From Euperipatoides rowelli (lineage: Eukaryota; Onychophora; Udeonychophora; Euonychophora; Peripatopsidae): 14,264 bases of DNA. The stretch lies in assembly GCA_003024985.2 (NCBI GenBank), contig PXIH01S0019163.1; one strand, given 5' to 3'. Below are positions 6,843 through 14,264 of the stretch, piece by piece. Below the pieces are notes generated by a model, which was not told the origin of the DNA, did no database searches, and saw only the letters and a program-made list of their open reading frames with translations. Position numbers and translations under genes: made by a program. Positions within the stretch are counted from its first letter, which is position 1, and each line of letters starts with the position of its first letter.

Positions 6843-9800
6843 ATGGAAGTATGTTCCCTGTTTAACAGTCAATCATCACGTCTAACTCACCAGCGTCTTC
6901 GAGACAAAGCCATGGACCTATGGCAAGGCATATTAGAATTCCACGAGCAGAGTATGCTGTGTGATTTTTCAATCAAAGCTGAAAAACAGTCTATTCATGC
7001 TCACAAATTAGTTCTTGCTGCTATGAGTCCATATTTACGTATAGTATTGAATGAGCATAAAACTATGACATCTCTGGTATTAAATTTGCCTTACAGTTCT
7101 GTTCAGTTTGTTGTTGACTATCTCTATGCTGGAAGTGTGAATTTAGAATTTAGCAAAACAAATATCTTGGAAATAAAAAGGTCAGCTGAGTTATTTATGG
7201 TTGAAAGTCTGCAGAAATATTGTGATTTAATCTTAGAAATGCCGTCATCAGAAAATAACGAAGTCAGTCTCATGATGGATGTAGTACTTAATTCTATTGA
7301 AGGCACAAAATGCAGAAATAGTACTCTTGATATCTATTCAGATAAGCATTCTCCGTCAAATAATAATCAACTAGTTCCTGGCCCAAAATCTATTGAATTT
7401 ACTACTTTGCAATCTAGTTCAGAAAATAATGTCCAATCCAGTCCACTTCAGACAGTATATAATAGTCTAGCAAACAGTGAAAATAAAACCTTAGATTTTG
7501 ATGGTGTTGAAGATCAAGCTCAACAATATTGTTGTTCGCAGTGCCCATTTAATTGTTATGGTAGCCCATTTATGGAAGAGCATATTCAAACAATTCACAG
7601 TGGAAATTCCGAGTCTATTGCAATTAAAACTGAGTCATCTGAAGTCATTGATATAAAAATTGAAGATGATATAGAAACAAAACCAAGCTGCATTTGGGGA
7701 CTAAAAAAGGCTTTTGATCAGTCATCCTTTTCAGAAAATCCATCACTTTTACAAATGTCCAATCTTAACTATTTATCACTTGATTGTTCTCATGATGCAA
7801 AAGAAGTTAATGTTAAGGATATTACTAATACTACAAAAGATACTGATAGGTTATCACTAGAAGTTAGGAATTCTTTAAACTATGGAAATGTTATTGTAAA
7901 GGAAGAAAAAAATATGAATTGCTCTCAAGAAAAGCCTGAGTTTATAAAAACACAAGAGTTCAATAAAAGAAACATAACTAGCAACATACCATTGAATGCG
8001 ACATTGCCTGAAAATTCTTTCAGCATACCAAATTCATTAGATGTAGTAAAGAAAGAAAAGCAAAATGGGCAATTAAATGTAGAAGTGGGTATTATGAAAA
8101 TTAATAATTCTAAAACAAGTGAATCTATCAATAAGCGAAATATTGATAACACTTCTGACTTCAAAAACGTTTGTGCTGACAGTATAGGCTTTTCAAATTT
8201 AAAAGCATATTCTTGTTCATTATGTCAATTGATCTTAAAAAAAGAAGGGGAAATAATTAGGCACATTTCAAATTTTCATGATGTAGCAATTAATGAGACT
8301 ATACATCCAGTATATTTCAGTCCAAATGGTGAATTTATCTGTGAAGTTTGCTGTGAAATTTACAAGTCTCTAAAGTTGCTTTGGATTCATAAAAAGTCCA
8401 ACCATCAAACTATTCCACGTATAAATTGTTCACTCTGTGATTGGTTCCCCCAAAATGTTTATTTTCTCCAACTGCATAGGATATTTTATCATAACATTAA
8501 AGAGAGAAATGGAAGTTATTTTTGTACATGGTGTGATAAGAATTTTAATGAATCTATTCTGTTAAAGGTTCATAGTTTGTGTCATTGTTCTAATGAAAGA
8601 TATACTTGTGAACAATGTCCTTTTCAAGCAGAGTCAGATAAGATACTAAACCAGCATGGTGAAATACATCACCATTCTTCATTACCTGCTGGTCCTTTAA
8701 AAAATGACACCTTTATAGAACCAAACATATGCGATAAGAATAAAAAAAACAGTATTGACTGTTTTGGTAATCTTCCTTTTGTGAAGATGGCATCTTTATT
8801 TATTGATACCGAATGCAAAACAGAAATTATTCCTGAGGGGGAAAAACATGATAGTTGTGGTGATCACTGCCAGCAAAATTGTTCACCCACTTGTACAAGT
8901 GTATTAAAGAACAACGATGCATCATTTCTTTGTGATATGTGTCCTCTCAAAATGAAAACTTTGGAGGATTTACAAAACCATATGGCATCTGAACATGAGA
9001 AATTGGTTATCAATTGCCCAAAATGTACCTATTGTACATTTAAAAAGTCAAATTTTCAAATGCATTTTCATAGAATGCATGTTTTAAAAGGAAAAACACT
9101 AATATCTCGTAAAAGGTGCCCTCTTTGTAAGTATAAAACACCTTATTTTTTTTCCCTAAAAATGCATATGAAATTAAAACATCCAACCTTCAATTTTTCA
9201 CTTGAATTTTCATCCCATTCAAGATGGAAATTGGAAAAACCACCTGAAAAACAAATACCAGTTGAAAACTTATCAACTCTGTCCATACCAGATAAATTAA
9301 TAACCAGTCAATCAATGGACGTAGCAGTTAATTCTGGAAAACTACTGTTTTGCCAGCATTGTAAGTTTACTTCATTTGATCGGTTGACAATTAATAGCCA
9401 TATGGATGGGCACCATCACGATCTGTTGCGAGATACCCTTGCCTGTATTGGATCTAAAGAGGAGACTATTAAATATTTTAACAGTTCCACTTTGGCAGGT
9501 TCTGGGTATGTTTATGCTAAACTTCAAGATTCTATATCAGAAATACAGCCAGAGAAATTCGAGTGTACGTTTGATAAAAAACAAGACACACATTCAAGGA
9601 AAATAGAATATGCATTGGATAAAATACAAAAAATACAATCAGAGAAAATTGAATACAAGACAGATCTAAAACAAAAAGAACAGCCAGAGAAAATTAAATA
9701 TACATTGGATAAAACACAAGGAATGCCATCTGAGAAAATTAAATATATATTAGATAAAAAACAAACTATCAAAAATTGGAAGAAATTAAAAAGAAAGAAG

Positions 9801-12800
9801 ATTTTTAAATGTTATCATTGTTTGTTTTCAACATTTTACCCCAACAATCTTAAAAGACATGTCAAAAGGCACTACCGACAAAAAAATATCAAATGTTTTT
9901 ACTGCCTTTATTGTCCGAAGTCTTTTCAAAATCTGTATAGGCATGTTCGAAATGAACATACTGATAAAATGTCTGATTTTGTACCAAATATTGATATTTC
10001 ATTTCCATGCAAGAAATGTAAAGCAGTATTTAAAAAAAAAACAGATTTGGAAGAGCATGTTAAAATTTTTCATCCCGTTGTTGGCAAGGTTTTCTGCAAC
10101 TTATGTGAGTTTACAACCGTCAGCTTATATTATTTAAATTTTCATAAATTTGTTAAACATGGTATTCCAATCCCTGACAGTCCTGCCGTCTATTGCCCAC
10201 TCTGTTATCAAAAATTCTTAACACCAGCATTGTTACAAAAACATAATATTGCTTGTCATACCTTTCTTCCTGGCAGTCATCCTTGTGATATTTGTAATTC
10301 AAAGTTTATCTCATCACATGCTTTGGAAAAACATTTACAGACACAAAACAACTATTCCTGCCAAAAATGTTGCTTCAAGACACACAATAAAAGTAGATTC
10401 TCTTTACACATATTCTTAATGCACAATAGTCATTTAAATTGTCCTTTATGTTCATGTTCAGTGAAAAGTAACAAAGTATTTCGACTTCACATGAAAAACA
10501 AACATCCTAGTCATGAATATTTAGTGAATGAAATCATTCAGCACAATTCTCGGTTTAAATGGAAATGTCCTTTCTGTCGACATCAAAGTCCTTCATCAAT
10601 ATTATTACAGCATCATATTCATGATTATCACCCTAAATCTGTTAATTATCCATCTACAGTTAAAAAACATTTATTATTTGCAAGAAAGTGGATTAAGCGG
10701 AAAAAATGTTTATTTTGTAATTATAGCTCTAATGTAGTCATAAGTCTTCAAAGACATTTGAAAAGTGAACATAGTGAAAAAATCATGGAAGTGAAATATA
10801 GTTGTTCTTATTGTGACTATTCCTCAGTTTCTATTTTCCAAATGAAAGAACATCTTAGACAGAATCATTCAGAACAAACTTTGTCAGCCAAAATTATCTT
10901 TCTAATGACAAAGCTATCTAATTTTCTAACCATACCAGCAGCTGTTGATAATAGGAAGAGCAAAAGAACTGAAACTGAGCCTTTTATAACTCCAAGTTTA
11001 ACAATTCCTCCCTTTGTTGATAATCATATGCCCATTACTTTTGTAAGAGGTTTTATATGTCCATGGTGTGGTTTTAATTTAACTGAACATAAAAGTGTAA
11101 AACAACATATATGGGATCAACATAAAAATAAGCCCGTGAGTAGGGTAAAGAAAATGATGAATCATGAATTTAAAATTATTTATACTCCATTTCAGCAGCT
11201 TCTGTGTGACGTATGTGGTTCTGCTTTTTCCCATACTAATAGTCTAGCCTACCATATAGAATCATGTCAATCAAAATTTCATTGGTGTAAGCCATGCAAT
11301 TTTTCCTGTGAAAGCTTTTTATCTATGCTTCAACATGCTGAAAAAGAACATTCATCCTTAGGTCAATCACAGAATAAACGAGATGATATGCTCAAAGATA
11401 ATAGTAAAGAAACACCACCAACCAAGCAAAGCTCCCAGATTTCCACTGGCAATACTGTCAACACAGCAACCTCCGATAATGCCTCACTTCCAGTTACCCA
11501 TATAATGGAGAGTAGCGTGTCTGAAATTCTGCCTGAAAATAATTCTCAAAAAGTAGCAAAGCCTTTAGGAAAGATTATAGCCATTGAAAATGTGTTATCT
11601 ATGCTGCAACATAGTGATAAAAATCATTTGTCTTTGGCTCAAATTCAGAATAAACAAGAAAATATTATACTTGATGTTAATTTTAAAAAGCTGATTCCAA
11701 TAAAACAGAACAATCAAAGCAACTCAAATAAAAATTCTACCAGTAGTACTATGAACTTGACTCGTGTGTTAGTTCCAGCTGCTCATGAAATTCAAAATAG
11801 CTCTGAAATCTTAACCGAAAATGGTTGTAAAAAAGCATTGCAAGTTCTTGATTCTGCCAAAAATTCTAAGATAATCTCACATAATATTGGAAGTATTGGA
11901 ACTCAGTTCAGTCCAATTCCACAAATATTTTTCATCCAGCCAAAAGTCCCATCGTTAAGTAACAAACTTGGGTCAAAAGTTTGGAAAGAACAAAAATTTA
12001 AATGCACATTTTGTGCTTTTACTACCACTTTAAAAACTCATTTTGATTATCATATGAAAAAGCAACATTCTCCTAAATTATTAGAGAAGAAATTTAAAGC
12101 AGCCACTGCTAAAATTGTCAAAAAGGACAAAAAGATTTTGCCAAAAACTATAGTGCCTGAAGACCAATTGTACATTCCTGAATCTTTTGTAAATTACTAT
12201 CCTCAAATTAGTAATCAAATGCTTTTGAGAAATAATTCTGGTGAACAGACTAAGAGTAATCAATCACATAATCAAATTACACATTTTAATGCTGAATTTT
12301 CTCAGGTTTCAGAACCCGAAATTACTGAATCCAATTTAGAAAGCACTGTAACTGTAGAACCTTTTGATCCTTATCAGACTGATAATACAATTGAAGAGAT
12401 GGGTTCCCAATTAAAAATTATGGCCAATCAATCTGTTGTTAGATTAGATCAGACACCTGTACACGAAACAGAACCTAATCCTTTTTATGATCTAAATATA
12501 GTGAAACAAGAATATCCAGATGCATCCTCAGATTTTCATGGTTCTTCTATTAGCACCACTATAAAAGAAGCAAACTATGGAACTGAAAACTGTGATGATA
12601 TGACAATAATGCTTAATTCACAACCTGTTGTGAATTCAGCTATTTTAAACCATGAGATCAATAATAAATCAACACATTTGGTGGATGGTTCTAACGGATC
12701 TTTTTCAAAAAATAATGTTGAGTCTAAAAGTGAAGAGATTCCCTTTACAATTAAAGTTCTTATCAATCATTATGGTTGTATTTGTTGTTCCTTCAACACA

Positions 12801-13649
12801 ACCAACTTACAGATATTATCAGAACATATTCTCTATGACCACGATATGATTAAAGATAATGATAATCCCAGAAATTACATGTTTAAAACTGTTATTACTA
12901 AAGATAGGAATTTCCAGTGCCATCTCTGTACTATGGTGGTCAAGTCCCGTCTCAATCTGGTTCTTCATATTCAGTTATGTCATAGCCAAATTATATCGTG
13001 TGAGATGTGTGACTTTTGTACCGACAATCAAAAATTATTAGAAAAACATTTAAATGATAAACATATTGATCTTGTTGGTAAAAAATCATTAAAATGTGCT
13101 CATTGTATCTTTTGTTGTTTTAATGAAATAACTATGCAAAATCATTTAAAAATTCACTTAGGAGATCAGTTTCGTATTTGTCGATTCTGTGAACAATTTA
13201 TTAATAAGCAAATCTATAATAAACACTTAGAAGAATGTTCAATGAAACCATATAAGTGTAAGACTTGCTTCTTTGTCACAGATAGGGAAGTACTTTATCA
13301 AGCCCATATGAACTTCCAACATAAAGGAGAATTGAATCTGAAGTGTCCTCTCTGTGAATACATTTGTGAACATGACTTTAGTTTGACGGATCATTTATGT
13401 TTGAGTCATCCTGAAAAGTGGAATGCTAGGACTGAGTCGTCAAATAATAGTACAATTTGTAAGTTGAATGATACTTCAAAAATAACATCTGATCAGGATA
13501 AATTAATTCTCTCGCAACTGTCATTTGGCAGTAGTAAGAAACAGAAATTCAAGTGTCCATATTGTGACCATTTTCGAACATCCCTTGAAGCTCATTACAT
13601 TTATCACTTGAAGCGACAGCACGGTGTTGTTATTGTTGAAGGGATATAA
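6843..13649 (+). CDS. Giant BTB/POZ protein with 33 C2H2-type zinc fingers (single exon, 2268 residues)
   Basis: Probably a nuclear DNA-binding regulator; the gene is not recognised. A BTB domain lies at about residues 24-131: D41, H54 in AHKLVLAA, SPYL at 62-65, DYLYAG at 92-97. Finger clusters (C-x2-C-x12-H-x3-5-H unless noted) are 231-252 (1), 458-610 (5), 697-858 (4), 990-1342 (11), 1406-1503 (3), 1721-1742 (1), 1979-2189 (7) and 2238-2260 (1). The finger at 1148-1164 lacks its last His; those at 1455-1475 and 2113-2132 are C2HC; the last has x13. No TGEKP linkers occur. Asn/Ser-rich linkers contain five PsiKxE SUMO-type sites, a 5 x 15-residue repeat (903-977) and a 92-residue tandem duplication (1492-1675). 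ATG 6843 is the first codon after the splice acceptor. It may be a true start, or an internal Met if the exon at 276-679 is joined in phase 0, which would give about 2399 residues. The frame is fully intact, indicating a functional gene. Confidence 0.92.
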   Translation: MEVCSLFNSQSSRLTHQRLRDKAMDLWQGILEFHEQSMLCDFSIKAEKQSIHAHKLVLAAMSPYLRIVLNEHKTMTSLVLNLPYSSVQFVVDYLYAGSVNLEFSKTNILEIKRSAELFMVESLQKYCDLILEMPSSENNEVSLMMDVVLNSIEGTKCRNSTLDIYSDKHSPSNNNQLVPGPKSIEFTTLQSSSENNVQSSPLQTVYNSLANSENKTLDFDGVEDQAQQYCCSQCPFNCYGSPFMEEHIQTIHSGNSESIAIKTESSEVIDIKIEDDIETKPSCIWGLKKAFDQSSFSENPSLLQMSNLNYLSLDCSHDAKEVNVKDITNTTKDTDRLSLEVRNSLNYGNVIVKEEKNMNCSQEKPEFIKTQEFNKRNITSNIPLNATLPENSFSIPNSLDVVKKEKQNGQLNVEVGIMKINNSKTSESINKRNIDNTSDFKNVCADSIGFSNLKAYSCSLCQLILKKEGEIIRHISNFHDVAINETIHPVYFSPNGEFICEVCCEIYKSLKLLWIHKKSNHQTIPRINCSLCDWFPQNVYFLQLHRIFYHNIKERNGSYFCTWCDKNFNESILLKVHSLCHCSNERYTCEQCPFQAESDKILNQHGEIHHHSSLPAGPLKNDTFIEPNICDKNKKNSIDCFGNLPFVKMASLFIDTECKTEIIPEGEKHDSCGDHCQQNCSPTCTSVLKNNDASFLCDMCPLKMKTLEDLQNHMASEHEKLVINCPKCTYCTFKKSNFQMHFHRMHVLKGKTLISRKRCPLCKYKTPYFFSLKMHMKLKHPTFNFSLEFSSHSRWKLEKPPEKQIPVENLSTLSIPDKLITSQSMDVAVNSGKLLFCQHCKFTSFDRLTINSHMDGHHHDLLRDTLACIGSKEETIKYFNSSTLAGSGYVYAKLQDSISEIQPEKFECTFDKKQDTHSRKIEYALDKIQKIQSEKIEYKTDLKQKEQPEKIKYTLDKTQGMPSEKIKYILDKKQTIKNWKKLKRKKIFKCYHCLFSTFYPNNLKRHVKRHYRQKNIKCFYCLYCPKSFQNLYRHVRNEHTDKMSDFVPNIDISFPCKKCKAVFKKKTDLEEHVKIFHPVVGKVFCNLCEFTTVSLYYLNFHKFVKHGIPIPDSPAVYCPLCYQKFLTPALLQKHNIACHTFLPGSHPCDICNSKFISSHALEKHLQTQNNYSCQKCCFKTHNKSRFSLHIFLMHNSHLNCPLCSCSVKSNKVFRLHMKNKHPSHEYLVNEIIQHNSRFKWKCPFCRHQSPSSILLQHHIHDYHPKSVNYPSTVKKHLLFARKWIKRKKCLFCNYSSNVVISLQRHLKSEHSEKIMEVKYSCSYCDYSSVSIFQMKEHLRQNHSEQTLSAKIIFLMTKLSNFLTIPAAVDNRKSKRTETEPFITPSLTIPPFVDNHMPITFVRGFICPWCGFNLTEHKSVKQHIWDQHKNKPVSRVKKMMNHEFKIIYTPFQQLLCDVCGSAFSHTNSLAYHIESCQSKFHWCKPCNFSCESFLSMLQHAEKEHSSLGQSQNKRDDMLKDNSKETPPTKQSSQISTGNTVNTATSDNASLPVTHIMESSVSEILPENNSQKVAKPLGKIIAIENVLSMLQHSDKNHLSLAQIQNKQENIILDVNFKKLIPIKQNNQSNSNKNSTSSTMNLTRVLVPAAHEIQNSSEILTENGCKKALQVLDSAKNSKIISHNIGSIGTQFSPIPQIFFIQPKVPSLSNKLGSKVWKEQKFKCTFCAFTTTLKTHFDYHMKKQHSPKLLEKKFKAATAKIVKKDKKILPKTIVPEDQLYIPESFVNYYPQISNQMLLRNNSGEQTKSNQSHNQITHFNAEFSQVSEPEITESNLESTVTVEPFDPYQTDNTIEEMGSQLKIMANQSVVRLDQTPVHETEPNPFYDLNIVKQEYPDASSDFHGSSISTTIKEANYGTENCDDMTIMLNSQPVVNSAILNHEINNKSTHLVDGSNGSFSKNNVESKSEEIPFTIKVLINHYGCICCSFNTTNLQILSEHILYDHDMIKDNDNPRNYMFKTVITKDRNFQCHLCTMVVKSRLNLVLHIQLCHSQIISCEMCDFCTDNQKLLEKHLNDKHIDLVGKKSLKCAHCIFCCFNEITMQNHLKIHLGDQFRICRFCEQFINKQIYNKHLEECSMKPYKCKTCFFVTDREVLYQAHMNFQHKGELNLKCPLCEYICEHDFSLTDHLCLSHPEKWNARTESSNNSTICKLNDTSKITSDQDKLILSQLSFGSSKKQKFKCPYCDHFRTSLEAHYIYHLKRQHGVVIVEGI
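9549..9773 (+). repeat. Coding minisatellite: five tandem 45-bp units (15 residues each)
   Basis: Residues 903-977 are five consecutive 15-residue units with the pattern (P/S)-E-K-I-(E/K)-Y-x-L-D-K-x-Q-x-x-x. They start at P903, S918, S933, P948 and S963. The first unit is the most diverged (EKFECTFDKKQ). The block is charged, Lys/Glu-rich and predicted to be helical or disordered, and lies just before the largest finger cluster. Confidence 0.9.
11316..11867 (+). repeat. Tandem duplication within the CDS, two units of about 276 bp
   Basis: Residues 1492-1583 and 1584-1675 align along their length. FLSMLQHAEKEH matches VLSMLQHSDKNH, QSQNKRDD matches QIQNKQEN, and SSVSEILPEN matches NSSEILTEN further on. 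The first unit starts in the second half of the finger at 1482-1503, so the second unit carries an orphan His-x4-His half without a CxxC. Confidence 0.85.
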
Positions 13650-13836
13650 AAAAGATTTTATTGGAAATTCTATGCATTTTTAATCAATTAAAGTAGTCAG
13701 GGAGTTAATCCTAAATTTTAAAGACAATAAATAATTTTATAATTTTAAAATATATTACATAATTAAATTGATCTATATTTACTTTTAATTATTTTTTCTT
13801 TCAAAGTTTAATCTATTTTAAAAATATTGTGAGGAA
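13650..13836 (+). other. 3' untranslated region and AT-rich flank
   Basis: AT-rich DNA follows the TAA stop (13647-13649). No coding sequence is seen. The transcript probably ends shortly after the poly(A) signal at 13726. Confidence 0.6.
13726..13731 (+). terminator. Probable polyadenylation signal AATAAA
   Basis: A canonical AATAAA lies 77 bases after the stop codon of the giant exon and is followed by T/A-rich DNA. It is the nearest canonical signal, so it is the best candidate for transcript end formation. Confidence 0.55.
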
Positions 13837-14006
13837 CAGTGGTGTACCCAAAGATGGCAAAGGGGCCCCTGTATTCCATTTTATTTAAAAAAGGGTACAT
13901 TTTATTTAAAAAAAAAACTTAATTTTTTTATTGAATGAAATTGCACTTAAAATATTTATTCGTCAAACCCGGCCCCCTCCAAAATTATATCCTGGGTGTG
14001 CCACTG
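13837..14006. mobile_element. hAT-type MITE, 170 bp
   Basis: The left terminus CAGTGGTGTACCCA and the reverse complement of the right terminus, CAGTGGCACACCCA, match at 11 of 14 positions, and both continue into G/C-rich segments. The flanking octamers GTGAGGAA (13829-13836) and GTGAGTAA (14007-14014) match at 7 of 8. They fit the hAT target pattern nTnnnnAn. The interior is AT-rich and non-coding, so mobility would have needed a transposase from elsewhere. Confidence 0.8.
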
Positions 14007-14014
14007 GTGAGTAA

Positions 14015-14264
14015 TATGCAAATCAACTTAAGGTTTATTTGAAATAGGAAGAGAACAATTAACAGAATTTAAGTATTAAAAAAAAATAAAGAATTGGAAC
14101 CCTGATCTAATTTTTTAAACTTCTTTGTTTGCAGTTATAAACCAGTAAAAATTTTATCTGACTTTGTGTTTTCTCTCTTCGTTTTAAATTAAGGTTGGTT
14201 TATATTTCAGCACTATATCAGTACCCGTTTTATCATAAAGTTATGCTTATCTTATTCAGGTCAG
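14015..14264. other. AT-rich downstream DNA with acceptor-like sites
   Basis: No coding sequence was recognised. Three pyrimidine-rich tracts end in CAG near 14134, 14210 and 14259. The last (CTTATCTTATTCAG) lies five bases before the window edge and could precede a further exon outside the window. Confidence 0.35.

Noticed and set aside
9524-9772. Minus-strand frame with repeated Cys/Ser-rich units
   Set aside because: Its periodicity is the antisense reading of the 45-bp coding minisatellite.
9549-9773. CRISPR-like spaced repeats
   Set aside because: The units are contiguous without spacers, in frame and within an intact animal coding exon.

Overview
The window is AT-rich animal DNA, most likely from an arthropod; the species cannot be told. 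Spliced GT/AG exons, a BTB plus C2H2 zinc-finger gene without KRAB domain or TGEKP linkers, and Copia, LINE and hAT remnants all point to an invertebrate. The Copia primer-binding site also matches the 3' end of an animal-type initiator tRNA-Met.

Layout, all on the + strand. Positions 1-275 hold no gene and end in a splice acceptor. An exon at about 276-679 encodes a complete BTB/POZ domain. An apparent 6.2-kb intron (680-6842) follows. It is filled with dead mobile elements: a LINE remnant (about 790-2480), an internally deleted Ty1/Copia retrotransposon with both LTRs (2785-6204), and a 147-bp near-perfect palindrome (6437-6583). A very large uninterrupted exon (6843-13649) encodes 2268 residues: a second BTB domain followed by 33 C2H2-like zinc fingers in eight clusters separated by Asn/Ser-rich linkers. 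After its stop come a poly(A) signal (13726), a 170-bp hAT-type MITE (13837-14006) and AT-rich DNA with acceptor-like sites up to the window end.

Main point: the donor after the first BTB exon and the acceptor before the giant exon are both phase 0. The two exons can therefore be joined in frame, giving a protein of about 2399 residues with two tandem BTB domains. Alternatively, exon 6843 can start translation at its own first ATG, giving a single-BTB isoform. The long protein carries recent-looking internal expansions: five 15-residue repeats between finger clusters, and a 92-residue tandem duplication that copied half a finger. By family knowledge it is probably a nuclear DNA-binding regulator. 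Its targets cannot be read from the sequence.
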